NCBI RefSeq assembly: GCF_027409185.1
Contig: NC_084475.1
Location: forward strand, 14,838,130 to 14,902,129
Direction: 5' to 3'
DNA: 64,000 nucleotides
Origin: Cynocephalus volans
Lineage: Eukaryota > Chordata > Mammalia > Dermoptera > Cynocephalidae
Of the stretch, positions 35,798-45,630 are shown piece after piece. Under the pieces are notes generated by a model. The model did no database searches and was not told where the DNA came from. It saw only the letters and a program-made list of their open reading frames with translations. A program made the translations under genes and the position numbers. Within the stretch, counting starts at the first letter, position 1; every line of letters begins with the position of its first letter.

Positions 35798-36420
35798 GTA
35801 CTTTTAAAAATGTTTTTTGTTATGATATAATTCACTTACCATAAAGTTCATCCTTCTGAGATATGCAATTCTGTGGGTTTTCGTTTATTCATAAGGTTGT
35901 GCAGCCACTACCCCTATCTAAGTCCGAAACATTTTCATCAGCCCAGAAAGAAAACCCCACACTCATTCGTAGTCAATCCTCGTTCCCTCCTCCTCTCAGC
36001 CTCTGGCAACTGCTGATCTACTTTCTGTTTCTGTGGATTTTCCTATTCTGGACGTTACATGCAAGTGGAATCACATGCTATGTGGCTCCTCTCACTTAGC
36101 ACAGTGTTGTCAAGGCTCATCCACCTTGTAGCGTGTATCAGCACTTCACTCCTTTTGGGAGCTCAATAATATTCCACCACACGGATATACCATGTTTGGT
36201 TGATCCATTCATCAGTTAATGTACAATTGGGTTGTTTCCACTTTGGGGCTGTTGTGAATAACGCTGTGATGAACATTCGTGTGCAAATTTTTGTGTGAAT
36301 GGATATTTTTAATTCTCTTGGGCATATACCCAGGAGTGGAATTTCTGGGTCATATGGTAACACTGTCTAACCTTTTCAGGAACTGCCAACTGTTTCCAAA
36401 GTGGCTACACCATTAATACT
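35798..36420 (-). mobile_element. L1 3'-end fragment, antisense
   Basis: Reverse complement of L1M 3' UTR and ORF2 end: GATATAATTCACTTACCATA, CTCAGCCTCTGGCAACTGC, AAGTGGAATCACATGC, AATAATATTCCACCACACGG and TCTTGGGCATATACCCAGGA. The C-terminal ORF2 reading is visible on the minus strand at 36163-36363 ('MLPYDPEIPLLGICP'). Confidence 0.85.
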
Positions 36421-36480
36421 TTTATAAAAATAAGATAAAAATAAATGATTTCAAAAGTGAAATTTAAAATAGCATACAAA

Positions 36481-36671
36481 GGGCCAGCCCCGTGGCTCAC
36501 TCGGGAGAGTGCGGTGCTGATAGCGTCGAGGCCGCGGGTTCGGATCCCTATCGGATCCTATATAGGGATGGCCGGTTCGCTCACTGGCTGAGTGTGGTGC
36601 GGGCGACACCAAGCCGACCGAGCCGAGGGTTGCGATCCCCTTACCAGTCAAAAATAATAATAATAATAAAA
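36481..36671 (+). mobile_element. Dimeric tRNA-derived SINE
   Basis: Left monomer GGGCCAGCCCCGTGGCTCA CTCGGGAGAG with B box GCGGGTTCGGATCCCTATC; linker TATATAGGGATG; right monomer GGCCGGTTCGCTCACTGGC with B box GAGGGTTGCGATCCCCTTAC, then an (AAT)n tail. Flanked by a 16-bp duplication with one mismatch, TAAAATAGCAT(A/G)CAAA (36465-36480 and 36672-36687). The dimer layout matches colugo t-SINE dimers as I remember them. Confidence 0.85.
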
Positions 36672-36989
36672 TAAAATAGCATGCAAAACACAGCCGAATT
36701 TTTATTCTTATTAAATCAACAAACATAAGATTAATTTGTCAAATGGCTGTGGGAGTTTCTAAATGCTTCCTCTCAATTTCTGTGCTTATTTGGTCGAGGA
36801 CAGGCAGGGGACAGGTCTCAGACAGGATCATCTGCATCCTCTGCATCACCTCCAGAGAAAAGTACAGCCCCTGAGCATGGGCCACAAGCCTGACCCCACC
36901 ACTGCCCTCTCCAGCCTCACCCCATGTTCATGTTGTCCCCAGGTGTCCTCAGGTCCCCTTCCTTGCCCCCCTTTGACTGACTATTCCCC

Positions 36990-37210
36990 CTTATTTCAAG
37001 TTTTTGCTTAAATCACCTCTTCCAGGAAGCCTTCTTACATACACACTAGACCTAGATTAGGTACCCTGCTCAGGCCTCCCAGTTACAAAGCCATTTACTT
37101 CTCAAATTGTCTTCTAATGACCTGACTGTGCATTTCTCTCCACGACTGTCAGACCCCCCCTTAGGGCAGGGGCTCTTCCTAGGAACAGAAGTGTCTAAGA
37201 CATAGAGTGG
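36990..37210 (+). repeat. L2 LINE fragment
   Basis: TTTTTGCTTAAATCACCTCT TCCAGGAAGCCTTC, GTCTTCTAATGACCTGACTG and GGGCAGGGGCTCTTCCTAG follow the L2 3' region. Confidence 0.7.
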
Positions 37211-38384
37211 CTGTGTAATTTATGGTCCAAACCAGGACATTTTTTAGAGTGAGAGGGAGAGCCATTAATTATTATGCCAGGATACCGGGCATAAACCAGA
37301 ACAGTCCTGGGCAAACAAGGACATGGTAACTCTGTCAAGAAACCTCATTCCCAGAGAGGGGTCTATGGTAAGAACATGGGAAAAGGAGGAGACAAGAAAG
37401 TAGCTGGCACTGGGGAGGGCCAGAGCAACGGGTCCCCTCACTCAGGACCCAAGGACTCCTCTGTAGCCCCTTGGTCTGGTCGTCCTCCTCGGGCACCAGT
37501 GCCACTGCCACTCTCTCTAGAGTGAGATGAGCCACCCCTCCCGGTGAATCATCAGTCCTTATGTCCTGGACAGAGACCTCCTGTCTCATCTACACAATTG
37601 CTTTTGGCTTGGATCTTAATCCTGGGTTCCAACAGTCGTGGCCAAGTGTTCAGAGTCATGGAGAGCACAATAGGTGAGAAAAGGGGGCCCCTGTGGCCCT
37701 TGCTTCAAATGGGGACATGATTGGATCGGGAACTTTAGGGTCTTGCGGACTAGAACTGAGGTTTCCCTCTTTGTGCCCCCAGCACCTGACCTAGCAAGCA
37801 CTCCGTAAGGGCTGTCTGAATGAACGAATGAACGAATGCAGGCCTCAGTGCTCCTGCAACAGCCAACTGGATTTCCTAGAAACCAAAGATTCTTGGGCTT
37901 GTCGCAGGCCAGAGGCAGTCAGCCAAGGAGTCACCTTTCCCTGCGAGAAACCACAGAGGCAAACCAGGGACGGCCAGCGGCTCCCCTCCTTCCCAGGTCA
38001 CAGAGTGGCGAGACCTCCCTGAGGCTGAGATGTGCAGCTGCAGGTTAAATGCTGGGGTTTAATGGGCTTGCAAGGGGAAAATGTTTTTTAGTGAGTGGTA
38101 AATGTCTCCCTGCTGCCCGCAGCGGTAACTGCTTCACTGGGACCGTCTCTCTTTAGCGTGCTCACGGCCAGCAGGTGGGGAGGGGCTCTGGACAGAGGGA
38201 CCAGGTCAGGAAGCTGTAGACAAGAGCGTCTCTTGGAGGGATCCAAGGGAGGAAGAAGGGACAGACACAAGTCAGCCCATGCCCTGACCACGCTAGGATG
38301 ACAGTGGCCTGGGGAACCAGGTGCTGGCCAGCCAGGGCAGAGGTGTGTTTAGTGTGTGAATGCTTCAAGTTCGATTACTGAGTC
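37211..38384. other. Intergenic, no gene recognised
   Basis: Contains a short GAATGAACGAATGAACGAAT run at 37819-37838. No gene, splice pattern or further repeat recognised. Confidence 0.35.
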
Positions 38385-38600
38385 ACTCAACAAACCTTGA
38401 CTGAGCACCTAATAATAACCCAGATCAAGCCCTTATGGGTTAGTCACTGTGCTAAATAATTGCTTTATAGGCATTACCTAATTTGATACAAAAATATTTT
38501 TAAACCATATGAGGCAGATATTATTATTATTATCTCCTTACAAATGAAGGAACTGACACTCGGAGAGGCTGAAGAACTTCAGATAAAGGACAGCAAAGGA
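38385..38600 (-). repeat. MIR SINE, antisense
   Basis: TTGACTGAGCACCTAATAAT, CACTGTGCTAAATAATTGCT, GGCATTACCTAATTTGATAC, ATATGAGGCAGATATTATTA and AGGAACTGACACTCGGAGAG follow MIR read in reverse. Confidence 0.75.
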
Positions 38601-39095
38601 TACAGAGATAAACAGGACAGTCTCTAACTGGGTGAGGTTACAACCAAGGGCAGGCTGGGCTAAAACAAACAGACACAGGATCATTTCCAAAGTAAGCTTC
38701 TTATTGAATTATAAAATACCTACATAAATGCACAGGTCATAGTGTAGAACACGGCTCATTTTCACAAAGTGAGCTGTACAAGGAACCAGCTCCCACAGCA
38801 AGAAATAGCACAGAACAGCCCCTTAAAGCCCAGAAGCTGCCTCGTGTTCCTTATCACCACCCTCCCCAAAGGTAACCATTGTCTTTATCTTTCTCACCAC
38901 GTATTAGTTTTGCCTGAAAACTAGATAACTTTACTGGAGGATGATGAATGCTGGTAAACCACACGCACGTGGGATGCTGGAAGCACAGGGGAGGGACACA
39001 TCGTACAGCCCGTGGTGTGGAGAAGACTCCAGGACAGGGTGACATCCGAGCATGTTGTGAGGATGAACAGGAGTGAAGACAGAGGTGGAGAAAGG
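38601..39095. other. Intergenic, no gene recognised
   Basis: Part of 38690-38880 resembles L1 3'-type phrasing but is too diverged to call. No gene. Confidence 0.3.
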
Positions 39096-39400
39096 GATGT
39101 GTGTGTGCACGTGTGTGTGCACGTGTGTGTACACGTGGGTGCACATGTGCGTGTGTGTTCGTGTGTGCGCGTGTGTGTACGTGTGTGCACATGTGTTCAT
39201 GTGTGTACACGTGGGTGCACGTGTGCATGGGTGCGCGTGTGCATGTGTACGTGTGTGCATGTGTGCATGTGTGTACGTGTGTGCATGTGTGTATTGTGTG
39301 CGTGTGCATGTGTACGTGTGGGTGCACATGTGCATGTGTGTGCTTGTGTGTACGTGTGTGCATGTATGTATGTGTGTGCATGTGTGTGCGTGCATGTCAT
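39096..39400. repeat. Degenerate (TG)n / GTGCACGTGT tandem repeat, 300 bp
   Basis: Almost continuous alternation of purine and pyrimidine: (TG)n interspersed with GCAC, ACAC, GCGC and CATG steps, with blocks such as GTGTGTGTGCACGTGTG repeated. Long cysteine/valine frames on plus and histidine/threonine frames on minus (up to 175 codons) are products of the repeat, not genes. Such sequence is prone to the left-handed Z form. Confidence 0.95.
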
Positions 39401-39474
39401 CATCCACGTTGATTGGTTCCCCATCTCCAACCTCTAGCTACTGATGTTCTTTCTGTTCTAAAAGAGGAAATGAG

Positions 39475-39580
39475 GGCTGGCCGGTTAGCTCCATTGGTTA
39501 GAGCGCAGCCTTGTAACACCAAGGTCACAGGTTCAGATCTCCATAGCGGCCAACAGCCAAAAAAAAAAAAAGATGGGTTA
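39475..39580 (+). mobile_element. tRNA-Ile-derived SINE, monomer
   Basis: GGCTGGCCGGTTAGCTCCA TTGGTTAGAGC and B box GGTCACAGGTTCAGATCTCC, then a run of 13 A. Flanked by an imperfect duplication A(G/A)AGGA(A/G)ATGAG (about 39461-39474 and 39581-39593). Confidence 0.85.
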
Positions 39581-39617
39581 AAAAGGAGATGAGTTCGAGG
39601 AAAGACATAGGGTAGCT

Positions 39618-39821
39618 CAGGGTTTCTCAAACTCCACTTGAGCTAGATCATTCTTTGCTGAGGGGTTGTCCTGTGCGTGACAGGATGTGCAGCAGCGTCC
39701 CTGACCTCTACCCAGTAGATGTCGGTAGAAACACTCCTCCCAAGTCGTAATAACCAAAAATGTCTCCCAATACTCCTGGGGGAGGGGAACAAAATTGCCC
39801 TTCTGTTCCAGAGAGTCACTG
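39618..39821 (-). mobile_element. MER5A-like hAT (Charlie) MITE, antisense
   Basis: Begins CAGGGTTTCTCAAACTCC and ends AGAGAGTCACTG, with AGCAGCGTCCCTGACCTCTA CCCAGTAGATG and ACCAAAAATGTCTCCCA inside, the reverse of MER5A. An LTR (39824-40259) landed at its edge; when that is skipped, the right flank GGTTAACT resembles the left flank GGGTAGCT (39610-39617), an 8-bp hAT-type duplication at 6 of 8. Confidence 0.8.
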
Positions 39822-39823
39822 AG

Positions 39824-40259
39824 TGTATTAGTTCACTTCTGCCAATTATCACAAAATACCTGAGTATTTTATAAATACTGGGTGATTTATAAAGAAAACA
39901 AAATTTATTGCTTACAGTTTCTGAGGCTGGGAAGTTCAAAGTCCATCTGGTGGTGGCGACAGTGACCCAGGGGTCTCACATTGCAGATAGTGGAAGCAGA
40001 GAGAGCAGAGAGAGAGACAGACTCTCCTCTTCTTTTAAAGCCCTCAGAACCACACCCATGACCACCATTTTTAACCCATTCATTACTGCACCATTCTACA
40101 ATCCAATCACCTCTTCAAGGCCCCACCTTTCAATTACCATAATAGGATTTCCCATCCTCTTAACAGTCACAGAGGGGGCTAAGTTTCTAACACATAAAAC
40201 TTGGGGGACACAATTCAAGCTTCAGGAAACTTTGGGGGGACAGAACTCAGTCCACTACA
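39824..40259 (-). mobile_element. Solo LTR, MaLR (MST-like), copy 2
   Basis: TGTATTAGTTCACTTCTGCC ... CAGTCCACTACA, 436 bp, between CTGAG (39819-39823) and CTGGG (40260-40264), a 5-bp duplication with one change. Shares GGTGATTTATAAAGAAAAC, AAATTTATTGCTTACAG and GGTGGTGGCGACAGTGACCC with the 58.2-kb copy. It has a duplicated terminal motif (GGGGGACACAATTCAAGC and GGGGGGACAGAACTCAGTCC). Confidence 0.85.
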
Positions 40260-40264
40260 CTGGG

Positions 40265-40939
40265 TTAACTGGGAAGTAGAACTGCCGATAGCCAACAAAA
40301 GCGGTAAATTAGGGACTTAATGTGAGCTCTCAGAAGGACCCTGGAAGAGACTGGCCTGAATCACTACTGGAGACAAGGGAGAAAGAGTTTGAGCTCAGGA
40401 GGGCCTGCCTGACCAAGCTGCAGTACTGGCCAACACCTACAGCAACCAGCAGGGACCTGGGAAGCAAATGTCCCTGAGCCAATCCCAAACCAAAAGCAAG
40501 ATTTGCTCCCTGCTCCAGGGAGATAAGGAGCACACCACTCAGAGGAGCCTTCCTGCTGCTGAGATCGGATTTCAATTAAAATGATCAGCACCGTTTATTT
40601 AGACTTCACAGCTGCATACAATCTATTGCATGTTACTGCAAGTTTAAAGGAATAAAGAAGGGGCATGGGGGGAGGGGAGGCAATTCAATCCGAATTGAAA
40701 AGGTCCTCCTGTAATTATGAGATTGGAGAATGTCCCCTGAGGAGCTCAATAATGGGAATCTAAGTGCCACTGTTTGCCGAGATTATGGTTTTGAATCGCT
40801 CCATCTTGGATTTTAGTTTTCTTTCTCATTGTCACGTTGTCATGAGCGCTGGTCCCAGCCCCACCTGCCAGCTTGAGAGAGACAGGCAGGAGGGCTGGGC
40901 CAAAGCAGGGAAGTCCAGGCATATCTGACTTTCTTTATG
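40265..40939. other. Intergenic, possible conserved non-coding block
   Basis: 40690-40850 is a single-copy AT-leaning block (GTAATTATGAGATTGG, CTCAATAATGGGAATC) that looks like constrained non-coding DNA. The rest is unremarkable. Confidence 0.3.
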
Positions 40940-41400
40940 AATGTTTTATTGCCACGTAACAAATTCCTATGCACTTAGTGGCTTAAAACAACACACGTTT
41001 ATTATCCCTCAGTTTCCATGGGTCAGGAGTCAGGTGACAGTTTGACGGGGTCCTCTGCGCAGGGTCTCACGAGGCTGCACTCGATGTGTCTCCTGCGACT
41101 GGGTCTCATCCCCAGGCCTAAGGTCCTCTTTCAAGCACATGTGGTTGTTGGAAGAACTCACCTCCTAACAGCTGCGGACCTCACAGCAGCTTGCTTCTTC
41201 AGGGTAGCAGGAGACAGAGCCTCTGATTTCCAGGCCCTCTTTTAAAGAGCTCACCTGATTAGGCCAGGTCCACCCAGGATAATCTCCCTTTGGATTAAAG
41301 TTAACTGCTGGGGACCTTAGTGACACCTGCAAGATCCCTTCATCTTTGTCCTATTCTATTAACTAGAAGCCAGTTACATGTCCAACCCACGCACAAGGAG
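40940..41400 (-). repeat. Ancient interspersed repeat, probably MaLR-related, antisense
   Basis: ACGTAACAAATTCCTATGCA, CTTAGTGGCTTAAAACAACA, CACCTGATTAGGCCAGGTCC ACCCAGGATAATCTCCC and GACACCTGCAAGATCCCTTC are in the order of an old repeat that I link to MLT1-type LTRs in reverse. Family uncertain. Confidence 0.5.
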
Positions 41401-42216
41401 AGGGGACAATGCAAGGGCATGTGTCACTGAAGGTCATCCTAGAATGCTGCCCACCCACACCCTCCATCAGAGCTCTCTATCCAAGCTCTTTTCCTCAAAT
41501 CCCCAGAGCCAGGACATGAGAAGATGTCCTTTCCTGAGCCACCCTCATGTCCACAGATCTCCCAGCCCTGGCCTGCTGGGCTGACTGCAACAAACAAGCC
41601 AGCAGTCAGCTCTGATTGATTGAAAGCCTTCCCAAATGAGAGAAAAAACGGAGAGACAACCAAGGATATGATATAATCATCTGATCCCTTGTCCAGAGCT
41701 CTTTCCTGCAGACAGGGTTTGCTCTCACTGGTCTTTGGTCTTTGCTACATCCCAAGCTCCAGCCGGGATTCCTGGCTGCCCAGATCCAGCAGGCTCAACC
41801 AGGCTACCTTCTTTCTTCCCAGGATGCTGAGCACAAGGTCCCTGAACATGTCATGCAGCTTCTCCAGGCTGGATGAGGAGAGGAGCCCACTGTCCATGAA
41901 AACCCACCCTTCTTCTAGCATATTGCTGCCTGGCTTCCAAGCCTAAGATAGCTGCTCCAGCTCCAGCCGTCACCCCCACAGTCCAACCAAAAGGAAGGAG
42001 GAAGGGACAAAGGCCATGCCCCCTTCCTTTGCACCACTGCCTACACCTATGGGCTATCAGTTAGTCACATGGCCACAAATAACTGCAAAGAATGCTGGGA
42101 TGCAATTTTGTTCTGGATAGCCCTGTATAATGAAAGAATGGGGTAATGAATGTGGGGATTTCTGGAAATCTCTGTTCTAACTTTCCTCTGTCTTGTGTAT
42201 TCAACCTAAGAGATGG
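41401..42216. other. Intergenic, no gene recognised
   Basis: Single-copy-looking sequence; short frames only. Confidence 0.35.
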
Positions 42217-42640
42217 TGCTGTGGGTCAAATGTGTCCCCCAAAAAGTTCATGTATAGGAAACTTAATCCCCTACTGTAACAGTGTTAAGAGTGTGAGAAT
42301 TCCAATTATGGTGTTTGAAATGGGGGGCTTTAAGAGGTGATTAGACTGTGAGGACTGGGCCCTTGTGAATGCATTGACCCATTCATGGAGTATTGGGCAT
42401 GGTTCTGATGGCTTTATAAGGAGAGCAGGTGAGGAGGTGAGCTCTCTTGCTAAGGCCACTCTCACTATGTGACACCCTGTATTGCTGTGGAGAGGCACCA
42501 CCAAGAACAAGGCCCTCACCAGATGCACCCCCTGGACTCAGACTTCCCATCCTCCAAAACTGTAAGAAGTAATTTTCATCTCATTATACATTACCCAGTT
42601 TCAGGTATTCTAATAAAAGCAACAAAAACAGACTAATACA
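42217..42640 (+). mobile_element. Solo LTR, MaLR (MST-like), copy 3, sense
   Basis: TGCTGTGGGTCAAATGTGTC ... AGACTAATACA, 424 bp, between perfect GATGG duplications (42212-42216 and 42641-42645). Its reverse complement lines up along its length with the copies at 21.1, 39.8 and 58.2 kb, including the ACTCTTAACACTGTTAC block and the 'TGTATTAGTCTGTTTTTGTT' end. Confidence 0.85.
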
Positions 42641-42754
42641 GATGGGATATTTCTTTTGTGTCCAAGTCCTTACCTATTAAAAGAGGGTCTTTTAATAGCC
42701 TGGCTGGCCAGGCTTCTACAGCTATTGGTTGTTTCATCAAACACATTATTCATG

Positions 42755-42925
42755 CATTCTTTCCTTCATTCCTCTGCCTACTCACTTATTCACTAGTTCA
42801 TTCATTCATTCATCTCTCAGAAATGCTCTTCTTATGGCTTGCACAGTGTTGGGCACAAGGTCAGCATTCAGGATATGGAGGGAACGATGCAGATCCTGCA
42901 CTCAAGTTGCTCACAAACTAGTAGG
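42755..42925 (+). repeat. L2 LINE fragment
   Basis: TTCATTCATTCATCTCTCAG, GGCTTGCACAGTGTTGGGCA and CAGATCCTGCACTCAAGTTG CTCAC follow L2. Confidence 0.6.
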
Positions 42926-43840
42926 AAAAAGCACCAAGGAAATGCAGCATTTTAGCACCATGGCACAGGTACTGTGAGAATGAGCAAGGGTTGCTTTGCA
43001 AACATTTGCCTTGCAAATCCCCATCCGGGGCTGTGTGCAAGGTTTCCAGGGGGAGGTGACGTCCCATCAGACAGGTCTTGGAAAACCAAACTAGCTGGGA
43101 GCAAAAGGAGAGGAAAGGACATTCCAGACTATGGGAATGTAGAAGAGAAAGGCTGTCCCCTGTCCATGGTGCTGATGCATAGGCCCCGCCAGGAGCCCCG
43201 TTTCGAGGTGAGTTCAAGCCAGTTCCTGTCTGTCGCCTCTCACCTATTCTGGGCCGGCATGCAGGGGTGGGCAGGTGGGGTGGCATTTAGCTACGCACTT
43301 CATTTTTGTAACGACCTTCCCATTTCCCTCTCCGTCTCGCTTGTCAGTCTGTGACCATTAAATTCCTCATTAGCAAATGAGATGTGGATGAGCTCATTAA
43401 GATGAGGGATGGCCCCAAGGTGCAGCTGGCTGGGGGTGAGCTACAACGCTTCTTCTCCTCTTTTATTAGCAAATAATGCACCTGACACTGTGAACCCCTC
43501 TCCAGGTCTACTACCAGGCCCAAGCAGACTCCTGGGGTTACTCAGGGGACCACCTTAAGGGGCAGTTGGGCACAAGTAGACAGCAGACAGCAGTAGAGCT
43601 GCTGACACACATACATACCCAGAGTCACCCAGTCAGGGCCTACACTTTTGCCACTTTAAAGTTCAAACTTCTGAATGTGACACTCAAAACCTTCCAGTCA
43701 TCTCTCAGCCCACCTCTCCAGCTTCTTCTCCTATCCTCCCCACACGCCTTGCATGTGGGCAATGGCAGGTGACCCAATGCTGCGGCATGCTGAAATGGCT
43801 CTTACCAGCTCCTGAGAGCTGCTTGTTACTTACTCAAAAG
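42926..43840. other. Intergenic, possible regulatory block
   Basis: 42974-43354 holds opposite-strand frames of about 125 codons without recognisable domains. 43340-43480 carries two exact copies of ATTAGCAAAT (see findings). No gene. Confidence 0.35.
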
Positions 43841-44013
43841 TTTTTTTTTTTTTTAAAGATGACCAGTAAGGGGATCTTAACCCCTGACATGGTGTTGTCA
43901 GCACCACGCTCTCCCAAGTGAGCTAATCGGCCATCCCTATATAGGGTTCCGAATCCATGGCCTTGGTGTTATCAGCACCACACTCTCCCAAGTGAGCCAT
44001 GGGCTGGCCCTCT
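43841..44013 (-). mobile_element. Dimeric tRNA-derived SINE, antisense
   Basis: Starts with a T-run (14 T), then GACCAGTAAGGGGATCTTAA CCCC, AGCACCACGCTCTCCCAAG, GGCCATCCCTATATAGGG, a second AGCACCACACTCTCCCAAG and GAGCCATGGGCTGGCCC: the reverse complement of the dimer at 36.48 kb. A duplication TCAAAAGTTT lies at 43834-43843 (overlapping the T-run) and 44017-44026. Confidence 0.85.
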
Positions 44014-44189
44014 TAATCAAAAGTTTTGCAAGACAATTGACATTACATTGAGAGCTTGAAATCAGCCATGATGGGAGTATTTACACCACAGGAATTAGCA
44101 AATGCTACAATTTAAGGCTTTTTCTCTTCTTTTCTTTTCTTTTTTTCTTTTTTTGATCAGTACCACTCCTGTCTGCAGGTCCCAAGCAT

Positions 44190-44610
44190 GTCATGGGCTT
44201 GTGTGTCTGCCCATCTTTGCTGCTGTCCCCTTTGCCAAGTTCTCTTCCCTTTCCCTGGAATGTCCCCTGTCCCTCTTCTCCACATGGTGAGGCCCCAGGA
44301 AGGAGTCCAATCCCCCTTCGGTGCTCCTACAGTGCAGGGATCTTATGCCCCAACCATAATCTGAGGCCATGGGGGGGGTCACACAGTCAGGGGACAGGGC
44401 CACTTGGTAATGGGGTGGGGTCACTGCCTCCAGCAGGAGCAGTAGGGCAGGGCCTGAGAAGGACAGTGAGCAGAGCTGAGGAACCAGCCCCTCTCCCAGG
44501 TTGTAGGGCAAGCTCCATAAGGACAGAGAATGTGTGTGCTCTTCTCTAGGTACCCAGTCCTAGCACAGAGATGGTGCTTAATAAATATTTTCAGAATAAA
44601 TGAATCACTT
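44190..44610 (+). repeat. L2 LINE 3' end (3' part secure)
   Basis: 44520-44610 carries GGACAGAGAATGTGTGTGC, CCCAGTCCTAGCACAGAGAT and GGTGCTTAATAAATATTTTC AGAATAAATGAATCA, the L2 terminus. The upstream part (CCTTTCCCTGGAATGTCCCC near 44247) is compatible but weak. Confidence 0.65.
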
Positions 44611-44714
44611 TAACAGATTTGCTCAGCAACATGTGCCCAGCTGGTCCCTGGAGAAGGAGGCAAAAGGCCTGGAGGAATTCAATAAGGTAACACTCCACTC
44701 TCAGGTGATGAGGC

Positions 44715-44900
44715 ACCCATATCTTCCAGTTAATAGCTGTGTGACCTTGGACAAGTCACTTAACCTCTCTGTGCTTCAGAGGCCTCATCTGCAAAAATGG
44801 GGATTGTGATCTTGCCTGACTTAGGGCTGTTGTGAGGTGATCTTTTTGTAGCAGCTGGTGTGGCACCTGACATGTAGTTGGCACTCAACAGAGTGGCAGC
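44715..44900 (+). repeat. MIR SINE
   Basis: AGTTAATAGCTGTGTGACCT TGGACAAGTCACTTAACC, TCTCTGTGCTTCAGAGGCCT CATCTGCAAAAATGGGG and GGCACCTGACATGTAGTTGG follow the MIR core and tail closely. Confidence 0.85.
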
Positions 44901-45271
44901 TTTCATCCTTTGTTCTATCCTGAAACCATGGCACAGGATCCCTTGCTGCTCTCCCAGCAGGCTTCCTCCCCAGGTCTACTGTGACTCTTCTAGCCATACA
45001 CATTGACCCTCTTCCAATGCCACCCAGCCCTTGTTCTTAGAGCATTAAATCCAAGAGTAAGGCCATGTTGACAACCGACTGGGCTACTCCTCCCTGCCCT
45101 CCCCGGGAGCCTGGGCTGAAGACTTCATCTGCTGTAATTAACAAGCCAACTGCATCTGTCTTGCTCCATTAATAGCAGATCAGCCTGTCAGGCAAGGGCT
45201 GAGAGGGAGATTCTGAACAGGAAGGTAGGAAGGAACTGAACAGGAGCAGGGGCATGCCCAGCCAGCGTGCG

Positions 45272-45630
45272 ACCCACCCCTCCACCGCCACCCCACCTTC
45301 TATCACTTCTCCTCATCCCCTGGGGCTGGCTCTTTCCAGAGACCACAGGCTACACTGACAGAGCGAAGGGAACAACCCATGCTCATGCCAGGTTCTCCTG
45401 AGACAGGTGAGGTTGAGAGGGTGGGGACAGAGCCAGGGCCTGGAGGCCCAGACTGTGGGGAGCAGCCACACCCCCTGCAGAACCCACGTTCCTCCAAGAC
45501 TCAGGCAGGCAGGAGGCTCGCTAGGGCCACTTCTGCCTCGGTCCTTCCTTCTCCAATGATTTTGAGATTTCTGCACCATGGGAGCAGCATGGCTGCTAGC
45601 CAGCTTTCAGGGAGGTGGCCACAGCAAGGG
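45272..45630 (+). repeat. Inverted repeat, left arm
   Basis: About 355 bp whose reverse complement recurs at 48664-49022. Matching landmarks: CCACCCCACCTTCTATCACT, CTGACAGAGCGAAGGGAACA, GACTGTGGGGAGCAGCCAC, AACCCACGTTCCTCCAAGA, TTCTCCAATGATTTTGAGA and CACCATGGGAGCAGCA. I estimate 85-90% identity by eye, with one small indel near 45385. Not a repeat family I know. The unit could be an inverted segmental duplication or two copies of an unrecognised element. Confidence 0.85.

Noticed and set aside
36163..36363. 66-codon minus frame starting MLPYDPEIPLLGI
   Set aside because: This is the well-known C-terminal L1 ORF2 reading in an antisense L1 fragment, not a gene.
38854..39444. Long Cys/Val-rich and His/Thr-rich open frames on both strands (up to 175 codons)
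   Set aside because: They are translations of the TG/CA tandem repeat; all frames stay open because the repeat has no stop codons.
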